Positions 46,553 to 55,636 of a stretch of 64,000 bases of DNA are shown here, piece by piece; the stretch's first letter is position 1, and each line of letters opens with the position of its first letter. Where the stretch lies: the NCBI GenBank assembly GCA_017536475.1, contig JAFXHH010000004.1:1-64000 (forward strand), in the 5' to 3' direction. Below the pieces are notes generated by a model. That model was not told where the DNA came from. It was given only the letters and a program-made list of their open reading frames with translations, and did not search any database. The stretch is from Clostridia bacterium. GTDB taxonomy: Bacteria; Bacillota; Clostridia; Oscillospirales; CAG-272. A program made the translations under genes and the position numbers.

Positions 46553-47918
46553 AAAGAAATTTTTTATTTCTCTCAAAAGCAAATTAATACTTATTCTGAT
46601 ATTGGCGATCGTCACTGCCGCCGTGGTATTCGTAGCATGTAAGCAGTTTGGAGATTTTTTGGTTTGGAAATATTATCTTGATGAGGAGACCAAGCAGGAA
46701 AGAGCTGAAAATTATATTGAGGATTTTCAGAAATACGTTAAGAACAAAAAGCTTTCGATCCACGATTCAAAGAAGATCGCCGCATGGTCGGGCGGAAACT
46801 ACGTAGATATGATCGTTTACAAGGACAAAAATCTTGTTTACGCTCCCGAGTGGTTTATTGATTCGAGCAGTCCGCAGGATTACTTTTCGGGTGACCGAAA
46901 CTTTGAGCAGTATCTTACCGAGGAGGCGAGGACCGCTTATCTTGAAAGGCTTGAGGATATTCTCGATGAAAACAGCGATCTCTCGACGGTCTATTTCGTC
47001 GACGGAACATTGCTTGTGAGAGTTATTGACTACACGGAGGATTTCGTGTACAATCTCGTGTTTGCTGCGGCGCTGCTGCTGGCATTGATCGTGCTGGTGA
47101 TAATTATGATATTGAATTTCTCTGCGACGGCTTCGAGAATTAAGCGTCTGGCGAGGGACGTAAGACTCGTTGAGGGCGGGAACCTTGAATTGCCGATCGC
47201 TATCAGAGGTCGCGACGAGCTTAGCTCGCTTGCCGAGGACGTCAACAGTATGAGAAACTCGGTCGTTGACACTATGACAAAGGAGCAGCAGGCGTGGAAG
47301 GCAAATGCCGAGCTTATCACGGCTATGTCACACGATATCCGTACTCCGCTTACCGTTATGCTCGGATATCTTGAGCTTATGGAGATGCAGGAAAAGTCCG
47401 AGATCGATTCGGAATATATCGCGGCTTGCAAGGACAATGCTCTGCGGTTGAAGCGCCTTTCAGACGATATGTTTTCTTATTTTCTTGTCTTTGGCAAAAA
47501 GGACGCTCTTGACGGAGAAATGATCGAGGTTGGCAGCGAGGTGCTCGAGCACATGCTGGCAGAGAGGGTGATCCTTTTTGAAGAAAGCGGATTTGAGCTG
47601 TCATACTCTCATGATCTGCCAGGCGCGACTATTTCGGTAAATCTGGACTATCTCGGCCGCGTCATTGACAACGTGTTCGCCAATATTCAAAAATACGCTG
47701 ATCTTAACGCTCCTGTTTATATTGAATCGGGCATCGAGGACGGCAATCTCACTATTACTGTCAAAAATAAGATCGACAAGAGTTCGGATCGCGCCGAAAG
47801 TAACGGCATAGGTCTTAAGACCTGTGAGCGCATTATGGAGCGCATGGGCGGCAACATTCGTGTCTGCTCCGAGGGCGAGGATTACAGTATTACGTTGAAT
47901 TTTCCTGTTAAGGAGTAA
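46545..47918 (+). CDS. Sensor histidine kinase
   Basis: 457 residues. TM1 about 13-31, an extracytoplasmic domain of about 135 residues, TM2 about 170-191, HAMP about 192-245, H-box with His263 (S-H-D-I-R-T-P-L-T), N-box (D-N-V-F-A-N-I-Q-K-Y-A) and G-box (G-I-G-L-K-T-C-E). TTG start coupled to the regulator by overlap. It phosphorylates the adjacent response regulator; the stimulus is not evident. Confidence 0.9.
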   Translation: MSKKKFFISLKSKLILILILAIVTAAVVFVACKQFGDFLVWKYYLDEETKQERAENYIEDFQKYVKNKKLSIHDSKKIAAWSGGNYVDMIVYKDKNLVYAPEWFIDSSSPQDYFSGDRNFEQYLTEEARTAYLERLEDILDENSDLSTVYFVDGTLLVRVIDYTEDFVYNLVFAAALLLALIVLVIIMILNFSATASRIKRLARDVRLVEGGNLELPIAIRGRDELSSLAEDVNSMRNSVVDTMTKEQQAWKANAELITAMSHDIRTPLTVMLGYLELMEMQEKSEIDSEYIAACKDNALRLKRLSDDMFSYFLVFGKKDALDGEMIEVGSEVLEHMLAERVILFEESGFELSYSHDLPGATISVNLDYLGRVIDNVFANIQKYADLNAPVYIESGIEDGNLTITVKNKIDKSSDRAESNGIGLKTCERIMERMGGNIRVCSEGEDYSITLNFPVKE

Positions 47919-47946
47919 AAATAAAACAATAAAGGAAAGGCAATCT

Positions 47947-48999
47947 ATGGAATTTTTAGAATTTTGGGGACAAATGACGGCGAATCCGCTGTTATTTGTC
48001 GCTGTGGCACTGACTCTCGGTGTCATTCTGGTAAACGGATGGACGGATGCGCCCAATGCCATCGCCACGTGCGTTGTTACGAGGTGTATGCCACCGAAGG
48101 CGGCGATACTTATGGCAGCAGTGTTCAATTTCCTCGGCGTTTTCGTAATGACGCAGATCAGCAACAAGGTTGCCGTAACTATTACGAGCATGGTGCATTT
48201 CGGAGAAAATTCAGGAGAGACGATCATTATCGTTTTGTGCGCGGCGATGCTTGCTATCGTTATCTGGGCAACGCTCGCTTGGGTGTTTGGTATCCCGACA
48301 AGCGAAAGCCACGCTCTGATCGCGGGTCTGACGGGTGGAGCTATGGCTCTCACGGGGCTTGACGCGATAGTCTGGAGCGAGTGGAGCAAGGTGCTTATAG
48401 GTATCGTGATCTCGGTCGTGCTCGGATTTGGCTTGGCTTGGCTGATCGGCAAGCTTGTCACTATGATCTGCTACAATATGAACAGGCCCAAAACAGAGCC
48501 GTTTTTCAAGGGCGCGCAGATCGCGGGAGCCGCGGCAATGGCATTTATGCACGGAGCGCAGGACGGTCAGAAATTTATGGGAATTATTCTGCTTTGCGTG
48601 TTCACCCTGCAAGGCGCGGGAGGCGCTGTGGCGACCTTTGCGATCCCGACCTGGCTTATGGTCGTTTGCTCGCTCGTTATGGCGGCAGGCACCGCTATAG
48701 GCGGTAAAAAGATCATTAAATCCGTCGGAATGGATATGGTCAAGCTTGAAAAATATCAGGGCTTTTCGGCAGATATCGCATCTGCTATCTCCCTCGTGTT
48801 CTGCTCGGTATTCGGTCTCCCCGTTTCTACTACCCACGTAAAGACCACGTCTATCATGGGTGTCGGTGCAGTTAAACGCGTGTCCGCCATTAATTTCGGC
48901 GTTGTAAAGGAAATGGTCATGACCTGGATACTTACTTTCCCCGGATGCGGACTGCTTGCATTCTTAGTAACGAAATTGTTCTTACTTATTTTTAATTAA
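47947..48999 (+). CDS. Inorganic phosphate transporter, PiT family
   Basis: 350 residues, about 9-10 TM segments in two repeats. PiT signatures: G-W-T-D-A-P-N-A-I-A-T near 28-40, G-I-P-T-S-E-S-H-A-L-I and the second-repeat F-M-H-G-A-Q-D-G-Q-K and G-L-P-V-S-T-T-H-V-K. It moves phosphate with a cation. It lies 28 nt after the kinase gene and 18 nt before the DUF47 gene, so all four genes form an operon. Confidence 0.92.
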   Translation: MEFLEFWGQMTANPLLFVAVALTLGVILVNGWTDAPNAIATCVVTRCMPPKAAILMAAVFNFLGVFVMTQISNKVAVTITSMVHFGENSGETIIIVLCAAMLAIVIWATLAWVFGIPTSESHALIAGLTGGAMALTGLDAIVWSEWSKVLIGIVISVVLGFGLAWLIGKLVTMICYNMNRPKTEPFFKGAQIAGAAAMAFMHGAQDGQKFMGIILLCVFTLQGAGGAVATFAIPTWLMVVCSLVMAAGTAIGGKKIIKSVGMDMVKLEKYQGFSADIASAISLVFCSVFGLPVSTTHVKTTSIMGVGAVKRVSAINFGVVKEMVMTWILTFPGCGLLAFLVTKLFLLIFN

Positions 49000-49017
49000 C
49001 TGAAAGGAAATATAAAA

Positions 49018-49638
49018 ATGGCTAAAGGTGATAAATTCTATTACGATAATTTTTCGGAGTGCGTCTCCCTTGCACAGAAGGCGGCGGCTTATCTCGTTGA
49101 GTGTCTTGAAAACTACGATTTGAACAAGATCGAAAAAATGCTTGAGGAAATGCACGTCTTTGAGCACAGTGCAGATATGAAAAAGCATGAAATGAACGAA
49201 GCACTTGCAAAGGCGTTCGTGACTCCCGTTGACCGAGAAGACCTCGATCTTATGAGTCAGCAGCTCGATACCGTGCTTGATCTTATTGAGGAAGTACTGC
49301 AGAAGATGTACATATACAATATCAAGACGATAGAGCCTGCCGCGATCGATTACGCAAAGCACCTCGTAAGAGCTTGCGATATCCTTGGTGATATCATGGC
49401 AGAGTTTGAAAACTTCAAGAAATCGAAGAAGCTTCATACTCTTATCGTCGCATCAAACGACGTGGAGGAGGAGTGCGACAAGCTTTATCTTGCTACGATG
49501 CACGAGCTTACCAAGAACTCCACGGACGTTCTTACCACGCTTTCTTGGTATAAGATATACGATTGCTTCGAGGCCTGCTCGGATGCTTGCGAGCACGTCA
49601 GCGAATGCGTTGGCTCGATCGTTATGAAAAATACCTGA
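49018..49638 (+). CDS. DUF47/PhoU-like accessory protein of PiT
   Basis: 206 residues, all-helical. Family pattern Y-Y-D-N-F near the start, H-x-A-D-x-x-K-H (H-S-A-D-M-K-K-H) and F-V-T-P-V-D-R-E-D. DUF47 proteins, distantly related to PhoU, are commonly encoded with PiT transporters and are thought to regulate them. Last gene of the operon. Confidence 0.9.
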   Translation: MAKGDKFYYDNFSECVSLAQKAAAYLVECLENYDLNKIEKMLEEMHVFEHSADMKKHEMNEALAKAFVTPVDREDLDLMSQQLDTVLDLIEEVLQKMYIYNIKTIEPAAIDYAKHLVRACDILGDIMAEFENFKKSKKLHTLIVASNDVEEECDKLYLATMHELTKNSTDVLTTLSWYKIYDCFEACSDACEHVSECVGSIVMKNT

Positions 49639-49644
49639 TATTAG

Positions 49645-49678
49645 AAAAAGAGCATATGCGAAAGCATATGCTCTTTTT
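49645..49678. terminator. Bidirectional terminator
   Basis: A perfect 15-bp stem (49645-49659 with 49664-49678) closed by a GAAA tetraloop, with A- and T-runs at the base. It serves the DUF47 gene (+) and icd (-). Confidence 0.95.
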
Positions 49679-49681
49679 GAT

Positions 49682-50893
49682 TTAAAGCTTGGTTTCAAGG
49701 CGAGTTCTGACAGCCTTGATGAAGTCGAGCGTATTGACTGCGGTTGCGGAAAAACCTTCGTCGACGAGACCCACGAGGTCCTTGGTCATTATTCCGTCGT
49801 TGAGGGTGTCGATGCAGGCTTCCTCGAGCTTGTTTGCGAAGCTTACGAGCTCGTCAAGCTTGTCGAGCTCGCCGCGCTTACGGAGCGCTCCAGACCAAGC
49901 GTAGATCGTTGCCATGGGATTGGTCGAGGTCTCCTCGCCCTTGAGGTAACGGTAATAGTGTCTTGTGACCGTGCCGTGAGCCGCCTCGTATTCAAACTTG
50001 CCGTCGGGAGAGACCAGCACGCTGGTCATCATCGCGAGCGAGCCGAATGCGGTGGATACCATATCCGACATTACGTCGCCGTCGTAGTTCTTGCATGCCC
50101 AGATGTAGCCGCCCTCGCTTCTGATCACTCTCGCGACCGCGTCGTCGATCAGGGTGTAGAAGTAGGTTATTCCAAGTGCTTCGAACTGCTCCTTATAGTG
50201 CTTGTTGTAGATATCCTCGAAGATGAGCTTGAAGGTCTGGTCATACTGCTTGGAGATCGTGTCCTTGGTGGAGAACCAAAGATCCTGCTTGGTGTCGATC
50301 GCAAACTTGAAGCAGGAGTGCGCGAAGCTGATTATCGAGGTGTCTTTATTGTACTGACCCTGAAGCACGCCTGCACACTCAAAATCGTATATTGTTTTGG
50401 AGAACTCGGTGCCGTCATCGCCCTTGAAGGTAAGTGTTGCCTTGCCTGCCGAGGGCACGCGGTACTCGGTCGCTTTATACACGTCACCGTACGCATGACG
50501 TGCGATCGTGATAGGCTTTTTCCAGTTGCGGACTACGGGCTTGATCGCATCAATGGTAATAGGTGCGCGGAAGACCGTACCGTCCATTATTGCGCGGATC
50601 GTGCCGTTGGGCGATTTCCACATTTCCGTGAGGTTGTATTCCTCAACTCGCTGCTTGTTTGGAGTTATCGTCGCGCATTTGACCGCAACACCGTATTTCT
50701 GCGCCGCGTATGCAGAGTCGAACGTGACCTGATCCTTCGTTCTTTCTCTTTCGGGCAAGCCGAGGTCGTAATATTCGGTCTTCAGGTCGATGAATGGATA
50801 AAGAAGCTCGTCCTTTATCATCTTCCATATTATTCTTGTCATCTCGTCGCCGTCCATCTCGACCAGCGGCGTTGTCATTCTGATCTTTTCCAT
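49682..50893 (-). CDS. icd: NADP-dependent isocitrate dehydrogenase, type II
   Basis: 403 residues. It oxidatively decarboxylates isocitrate to 2-oxoglutarate. The sequence follows the homodimeric NADP enzyme also found in eukaryotes: [13 protein letters not shown] at the start, W-K-S-P-N-G-T-I-R (substrate loop), Y-D-G-D-V-M-S-D metal site and A-A-H-G-T-V-T-R-H for NADP. It lies downstream of the aconitase-type gene on the same strand. Together they form the citrate-to-2-oxoglutarate branch used for glutamate synthesis. Confidence 0.93.
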   Translation of the reverse strand: MEKIRMTTPLVEMDGDEMTRIIWKMIKDELLYPFIDLKTEYYDLGLPERERTKDQVTFDSAYAAQKYGVAVKCATITPNKQRVEEYNLTEMWKSPNGTIRAIMDGTVFRAPITIDAIKPVVRNWKKPITIARHAYGDVYKATEYRVPSAGKATLTFKGDDGTEFSKTIYDFECAGVLQGQYNKDTSIISFAHSCFKFAIDTKQDLWFSTKDTISKQYDQTFKLIFEDIYNKHYKEQFEALGITYFYTLIDDAVARVIRSEGGYIWACKNYDGDVMSDMVSTAFGSLAMMTSVLVSPDGKFEYEAAHGTVTRHYYRYLKGEETSTNPMATIYAWSGALRKRGELDKLDELVSFANKLEEACIDTLNDGIMTKDLVGLVDEGFSATAVNTLDFIKAVRTRLETKL

Positions 50894-50909
50894 ATTTGCC
50901 TTTCTTTTG

Positions 50910-50959
50910 CGGGGCTTTGCCCCTGCACCCCACCAAAAACTTTTGGAAAAAGTTTTTGG
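50910..50959. repeat. Two adjacent palindromes upstream of icd
   Basis: GGGGC-TTT-GCCCC (50910-50922) and CCAAAAACTT/AAGTTTTTGG (50933-50942 with 50950-50959), joined by CTGCACCCCA. The same wording follows the palindrome after groEL (40264-40290), so it is one repeat family. The rest of the 218-nt icd/aconitase gap holds a further palindrome at 51071-51100. Confidence 0.6.
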
Positions 50960-51070
50960 ATTTCAAAACTTCTTATAAAAGGGCTTGGAGGGATTGGGTT
51001 TGATTACTTTTAAGCTTAGAAGGATAAGATGTAGTGTTTTCTACTATCCTTGGGGAAGTTTTTGAAGAGC

Positions 51071-51100
51071 TCGAGAAACTTTTTTCAAAAAGTTTCTCGA
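51071..51100. terminator. Palindromic hairpin after the aconitase gene
   Basis: A 14-bp stem TCGAGAAACTTTTT (51071-51084) with its complement (51087-51100) and a 2-nt loop, 11 nt beyond the stop on the minus strand. Confidence 0.55.
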
Positions 51101-51111
51101 ACGCGTCTTCC

Positions 51112-53355
51112 TTAGCTGTTTTTGATCTTATAATAGTTCATCAGGCAGCCGGAGAGAAGGATCATCTTTTCTTCTTCGGTGAGGCCTTTGACGTAGAGGG
51201 TGAGGTCTTCGACGTCGCCCGATTTGCGTATGACCTTTGCGGTGAATTTTTCTTCGCCCGAGGCAATGGTCTTTCTGATATCGGGGACGAATACGCAGTC
51301 GCCTGTTTCGTACTCGAATTTAGTTTCGGGGTCGAGGGTGAAGGGAAGAATTCCCCAGTTGATACAGTTGGAGCGATAGCGCTTGGTTGCAAATTCGTAG
51401 CAGATGTTGGCAAATCCGCCGAGCACCTTCTGGCAGGAGGCTGCCTGCTCACGCGCCGAGCCGTCACCGGGCTTGTTTGCGAATACACACGAGCCGAACT
51501 GGGTGTTTTTGAGAAGCTCGTTGGCGTCACCGACTTTGGAGAGAGTGGCTATAAGTTTTTCGCTTGCGTTACCGTCTCTGCGTGCCTTTTCCTCTGCGGC
51601 AACCGCTTTGGAGAGTCCTACGTACTCGGGGACGCGGCGGGAGAGAGTGTACTCTGCAAGTCTGCGAGGATTGGAGCGCAGGGAGCTGGTCTCACCCGAG
51701 GGGATAAGCTCGTCGGTGGTGGTCACGGGATCATGGATGACTGCGGTCAGCTCGACGAGCAGATTTTCGCCAAGCTCGTACTGATCGGGCCAGCTTGTGA
51801 TATTCGGTCCGAGAATGAGCTCGGTCTCGGGATCTGCCTTGCCGTAGCCGTAATAAACTCGTTTATCGTAGACTGTTTTATCAAATTCGTAATTTACAGG
51901 GGTGTAATCGTAGTCGATATCGGTTGCGGGGGTTATTTTACCTCCGTTTGCCGCAGTCGCCGCTATGCTTCTCGCGTCCATCAGGGCAACGCCCGAGACC
52001 TGACCCTCGCCGGGCTTTGAGCCCTCACGGTTGGGGAAGTTACGGGTGGTGTGGCGGAGAGAGAGTCCGTTATTTGCGGGGACGTCGCCTGCGCCGAAGC
52101 AGGGGCCGCAGAAGGAGGGTTTGATCACTGCGCCGTTTGAAAGCAGGTCCGCAGTCACTCCCTCGCGGGTCAATGCGAGTGACACGGGGATGCTTGTGGG
52201 ATAGACCGACAGGTTGAAGTAGGAGTTGCCGACGTTACCCGTTTTAAGTATCTCGGACGCCTCGACTATGCTATCGAACATACCGCCGGCACAGCCTGCG
52301 ATGATTCCTTGGTCTGCGAGCACACTGCCGTCTTCCTGAACCTTGGATACGAGGTCGAGATCACACTTGGGAAATTTGACCTTTGCTTCGGCTTCAACCT
52401 TTGCGAGTATTTCCTTGGCGTTTGACAAAAATTCCTTTATAGTATAAGCGTTGGAGGGATGGAAGGGCAGAGCGATCATAGATTCCATTTTGCTAAGGTC
52501 GATCTCGATCATTGAATCGTAATACGCGACACCCTGAGGCTTGAGCTCCTTATATTCCTCGGGTCTGCCGTGTGTTTCGTAGTGCTTTTTAACTACCTCG
52601 TCGGTCTCCCAGATCGACGAGAGGCAGGTGGTTTCGGTGGTCATTACGTCGATGCCGTTTCTGAAGTCGATGGGGAGGTCTTTGATGCCGTCGCCGACGA
52701 ATTCGAGCACCTTGTTCTTGACGAATCCGCAACCAAAGGTCGCGCCGACGAGCGCTATTGCCACGTCGTGAGGTCCGATTCCCTTGGGGGCTTTGCCCGT
52801 GACATGAACGAGAACTACCTCGGGCGCTTTTATATCGTAGGTGTCCTTAAGCAACTGCTTTACAAGCTCGGGGCCGCCCTCGCCGACTCCCATAGTGCCG
52901 AGCGCGCCGTATCTTGTGTGCGAGTCTGATCCGAGGATCATTTTGCCACAGCCTGCAAGCTCCTCACGCGCGTAGGAATGGATGACCGACTGATTGGCGG
53001 GAACGTATATGCCGCCGTATTTCTTTGCAGCCGAGAGACCGAAGACGTGATCGTCCTCGTTGATCGTGCCGCCGACCGCGCAAAGAGAGTTGTGGCAGTT
53101 TGTGAGCGCGTAGGGGATCGGAAATTCGGTCAATCCTCCGATTCTCGCGGTCTGGATAATGCCGACGTAGGTGATGTCGTGAGACACCATTGCGTCGAAT
53201 TTTATTTTGAGGGCGCTGTCGCTGCCCGAAATATTGTGAGATGAAAGGATCTGATAGGCTATCGTGTTTTTGCGTGCTTCTGCTGCACTGACGGACGAGC
53301 TTTCGCTTATTTTGCCGTTTTCGTAGAACACGCCTTTGTCAAAAAGCTTGATCAT
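51112..53355 (-). CDS. Aconitate hydratase-type enzyme
   Basis: 747 residues. It probably isomerises citrate and isocitrate through a 4Fe-4S cluster. Cluster cysteines are visible in E-T-T-C-L-S and C-G-P-C-F-G; other aconitase motifs are G-S-D-S-H-T (near 145), G-x-G-G-P-E, T-R-N-F-P-N-R-E-G and the swivel-domain R-Y-R-S-N-C-I-N-W-G. It differs in length from AcnA (about 890) and bacterial AcnB, matching the clostridial group often called simply hydratase, so a related hydroxyacid substrate cannot be excluded. The downstream icd supports the aconitase role. Own strong promoter. Confidence 0.85.
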   Translation of the reverse strand: MIKLFDKGVFYENGKISESSSVSAAEARKNTIAYQILSSHNISGSDSALKIKFDAMVSHDITYVGIIQTARIGGLTEFPIPYALTNCHNSLCAVGGTINEDDHVFGLSAAKKYGGIYVPANQSVIHSYAREELAGCGKMILGSDSHTRYGALGTMGVGEGGPELVKQLLKDTYDIKAPEVVLVHVTGKAPKGIGPHDVAIALVGATFGCGFVKNKVLEFVGDGIKDLPIDFRNGIDVMTTETTCLSSIWETDEVVKKHYETHGRPEEYKELKPQGVAYYDSMIEIDLSKMESMIALPFHPSNAYTIKEFLSNAKEILAKVEAEAKVKFPKCDLDLVSKVQEDGSVLADQGIIAGCAGGMFDSIVEASEILKTGNVGNSYFNLSVYPTSIPVSLALTREGVTADLLSNGAVIKPSFCGPCFGAGDVPANNGLSLRHTTRNFPNREGSKPGEGQVSGVALMDARSIAATAANGGKITPATDIDYDYTPVNYEFDKTVYDKRVYYGYGKADPETELILGPNITSWPDQYELGENLLVELTAVIHDPVTTTDELIPSGETSSLRSNPRRLAEYTLSRRVPEYVGLSKAVAAEEKARRDGNASEKLIATLSKVGDANELLKNTQFGSCVFANKPGDGSAREQAASCQKVLGGFANICYEFATKRYRSNCINWGILPFTLDPETKFEYETGDCVFVPDIRKTIASGEEKFTAKVIRKSGDVEDLTLYVKGLTEEEKMILLSGCLMNYYKIKNS

Positions 53356-53391
53356 ATTTGCCTCCGAGGGATAACTGAAAAATATATAGAC

Positions 53392-53420
53392 ATTATACCA
53401 TTTATTCGTCCTTTAGTCAA
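53392..53420 (-). promoter_or_regulatory. Promoter of the aconitase-type gene
   Basis: On the minus strand: TTGACT, 17-nt spacer, TATAAT preceded by TGG. Confidence 0.8.
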
Positions 53421-53574
53421 GTAAAATCCGAGGATTTATTGAGGCTTTTTCACTTTTTTGCTTCATTTTGATATAATATGCGGATGCTCAACGGCATGAT
53501 CGCATTTGAGTGGGCTGTGCGAAGCGCATATTTGACTTTTTGCGCGAAGAAATATAAAAAATTGGCAAAAACGC

Positions 53575-53603
53575 TTGCAAAACGGGCATGGATATGCTAT
53601 AAT
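53575..53603 (+). promoter_or_regulatory. Promoter of the 53665 gene
   Basis: TTGCAA (53575-53580), 17-nt spacer and TATAAT (53598-53603). Confidence 0.75.
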
Positions 53604-53664
53604 AATATAAATGAGATCTTGGCGGCACCTGTCGTTGTGCCGCTTGAAGTTTGGAGAGTGTTTT

Positions 53665-54342
53665 ATGGAAAAACTAAAAAGCTTCGTTAGGCAAAATCTG
53701 AAACTTATACTATTCGCACTGTTCGGTCTGCTTGTGGTCACGGGAATTCTCGTTATAGTTCTCGGCGGTGGCAATAGCGACGGATTTTTGAAGGTGATGT
53801 TCATTATCTTCGGAATCGTTCTTGAGCTTCTTGCTTGCTCGGTCGCGTTCCTTGCTATTGTGATGGGCGAGTCGGAGCCTGCAAACTTCTTCTTGTATGA
53901 TGGCAAGAAGGGTGCGAATATTTCTCTTGATGAATTGGATTTCGCGAGAGTCGACAAGAAGATGACCTTCGTTATGACTAATCTTACGGAGAGCGTTTCT
54001 GAGGTTTGGTCGAGAAGAGTGATCTTTGCACAGAGCAGCGACGTTCTGCGCGAGAATGAGGCTTTGGTTCCTCTGGTTGCTTACAAGATGCTTTACGATC
54101 TTGCGGAGAGGGCAAACGAGAACGTTTGGGGAAACTATCTTTCTGCAGACGCACTTGTTATTGAGGACGTTGCAGCGGCGCTTGAACTTAACGGAGACAC
54201 GGAGCTCGGCAACGCTTTCAAGTTTTTGTTTGAGAATGCGGCGGGTAGCTACGAGAGAACGGCTAAGTTCCTTGCTGATAATAAGAGATATATTCAAAGC
54301 AAAATGCTCAAATACGTAAAGGCTAATATTGAAAGATTTTGA
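53665..54342 (+). CDS. Two-TM membrane protein with cytoplasmic helical domain
   Basis: 225 residues. Hydrophobic segments about 13-34 and 44-68, then a soluble domain (about 75-225) of mixed strands and helices with L-G-N-A-F-K-F-L-F. No family recognised. ATG 53665 has GGAGAG 6-7 nt upstream. It forms a single-gene unit with its own promoter and terminator. Confidence 0.7.
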   Translation: MEKLKSFVRQNLKLILFALFGLLVVTGILVIVLGGGNSDGFLKVMFIIFGIVLELLACSVAFLAIVMGESEPANFFLYDGKKGANISLDELDFARVDKKMTFVMTNLTESVSEVWSRRVIFAQSSDVLRENEALVPLVAYKMLYDLAERANENVWGNYLSADALVIEDVAAALELNGDTELGNAFKFLFENAAGSYERTAKFLADNKRYIQSKMLKYVKANIERF

Positions 54343-54358
54343 TAATTTGATTAGAGAA

Positions 54359-54396
54359 CGGCTCTTCCGAATAAATCGGAAGAGCCGCTTTTTTTT
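54359..54396 (+). terminator. Strong terminator
   Basis: A perfect 12-bp stem (54359-54370 with 54376-54387) followed by eight T. Confidence 0.95.
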
Positions 54397-54469
54397 GTTG
54401 CTTTTAGCCGCGCATTACCACAAATGATAAACAAAAAATAGAAAAATAAATAATGTGTTTATAAAAAGG

Positions 54470-54790
54470 CGCTAAATCGGCAAGGACTTGCATGGTGATT
54501 TTAAAAAGCGAGTCTAAGACGCGAGAAACGCAGATTGATTCGAAGTGCGCGTGACGCGTAGAAGGCGGAAGGGAAAGAAAAGGCGTAGAAAGCGACAAGG
54601 AAAATGTGATGCAGGAAAAATGCCGCATATAAAGTGCGGCTTGGATATTCCACGGGAGATGCCTCGGGGAGAATTGCCGCGTGGTAATCCCGAGGGCGAA
54701 GGAGCCATACAAGCAGTCTGTGTGGGGAGATGCTGTGGAATTTCAGAGTGAAGTGAAGAACTAAAGAAGCAGGATCAAAAAATGGTAATA
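54470..54790 (+). ncRNA. Candidate structured non-coding RNA with a pseudoknot
   Basis: A GC-richer island in AT-rich DNA. Stems: GCCGCA/TGCGGC (54622-54627 with 54635-54640), CCACG/CGTGG (54650-54654 with 54680-54684), CCTCGGG/CCCGAGG (54662-54668 with 54689-54695) and CCATAC/GTGTGG (54705-54710 with 54720-54725). The second and third cross, giving an H-type pseudoknot. A TATAAA lies at 54460-54465. Boundaries are approximate and orientation (+) rests on that box and on G-U pairing. The class is unknown to me; raiA, ROOL or 6S-type RNAs should be tested. Confidence 0.45.
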
Positions 54791-55021
54791 ACTGTAAAAA
54801 ATCAATGATTTGGGAGGCTTTCGGCGAAAATGCGAAGAAATGCGGCTTATGTGAGGCGAGAAAGAGAACGCAAATTGATGATTTTATGAAAATTCAAAAA
54901 ATATTAACAATTTTAAACGTGACGAAAAATACCCCTTTGTTTTTGTGCAAAGGATACAAAAACCGCGGTTTTTTATGCGATTTACAAAAAACATCGAGAA
55001 CTCTTTTTGTCCTTGAAATCG

Positions 55022-55152
55022 GGTAAATACAATTTACCGAGAGCCTGGAGGGAGCTTAAGACTAAAAAATCAAGTGGCATAGTTAACAAAAAAACGGAAT
55101 TTTTGCTCAATTTGCTAAAAAATATCTTTAATCGAGGTAATTGTAATTTACC
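55022..55152. promoter_or_regulatory. Two GGTAA-N7-TTACC palindromic sites
   Basis: 55022-55038 and 55136-55152 share the arms GGTAA and TTACC around 7 nt, 114 nt apart. They could be operator sites for a dimeric regulator of the downstream transporter operon, though they lie 135-265 nt before the promoter. Confidence 0.35.
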
Positions 55153-55286
55153 TACAAAAAGCGCTTTTTTCGCGTCTTGCTAACTTGCCGAAACGCCCGA
55201 TTTGGAGCGATTTGATGATGTCAAAAACAGAGGTTTTCTTTTTGTTCACAAAGAGATTTTGTTAAGGTTTGTAAACTGTGAAACGC

Positions 55287-55315
55287 TTGACAACTCTTTT
55301 TTTTTGTGTTATTAT
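55287..55315 (+). promoter_or_regulatory. Promoter of the sugar-uptake operon
   Basis: TTGACA (55287-55292), 17-nt spacer and TATTAT (55310-55315). Gives a leader of about 490 nt. Confidence 0.7.
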
Positions 55316-55544
55316 ATATTAACAACTTTTGGGGTGTCGTGCGAGCTGTGAAAGTGAGTGCGATGACCCGAATTTTTATTGGCGTTTTTGTCGCGCATAT
55401 ATTGAATGTAGCGAAAAACGATCGATAACCCTATCTTTGATCTGAGTTTTGTGAAAAATGCATCGGCAAGTGCCAATGCGGATGCGATTTTTTGCGGTCG
55501 GATCACCCTAAATTGCATAGTGATAATGCTGCTGCAGTATGATC

Positions 55545-55564
55545 ATCGGCGTCGCCGATCTTTT
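55545..55564 (+). terminator. Possible attenuator in the transporter leader
   Basis: ATCGGC-GTC-GCCGAT (55545-55559) followed by CTTTT. A short, weak terminator-like hairpin within the leader. Confidence 0.35.
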
Positions 55565-55636
55565 GCTCTCGCGCACGCGTATACGTGCGATGCGCTACAA
55601 GATCTTAAGCCGAGTCTGAGTCGTGCCGCAACCGTT

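Larger units (their letters stand above)
53356..53664. other. Divergent promoter region
   Basis: Separates the aconitase-type gene (-) from a membrane-protein gene (+). Holds one promoter on each strand plus an extended -10 (TGATATAAT, about 53469-53477) on the plus strand. The short open frame at 53478-53690 has no ribosome site and overlaps the next gene; not accepted. Confidence 0.65.

Noticed and set aside
54404..54712. Minus-strand frame starting M-Y-G-S-F-A-L-G
   Set aside because: It runs antisense through the stems of the candidate RNA; its composition reflects the structured DNA and not a protein.
54805..55026. 73-codon open frame in the gene-free region
   Set aside because: No Shine-Dalgarno sequence, AT-rich composition without a codon pattern, and no recognisable motif.
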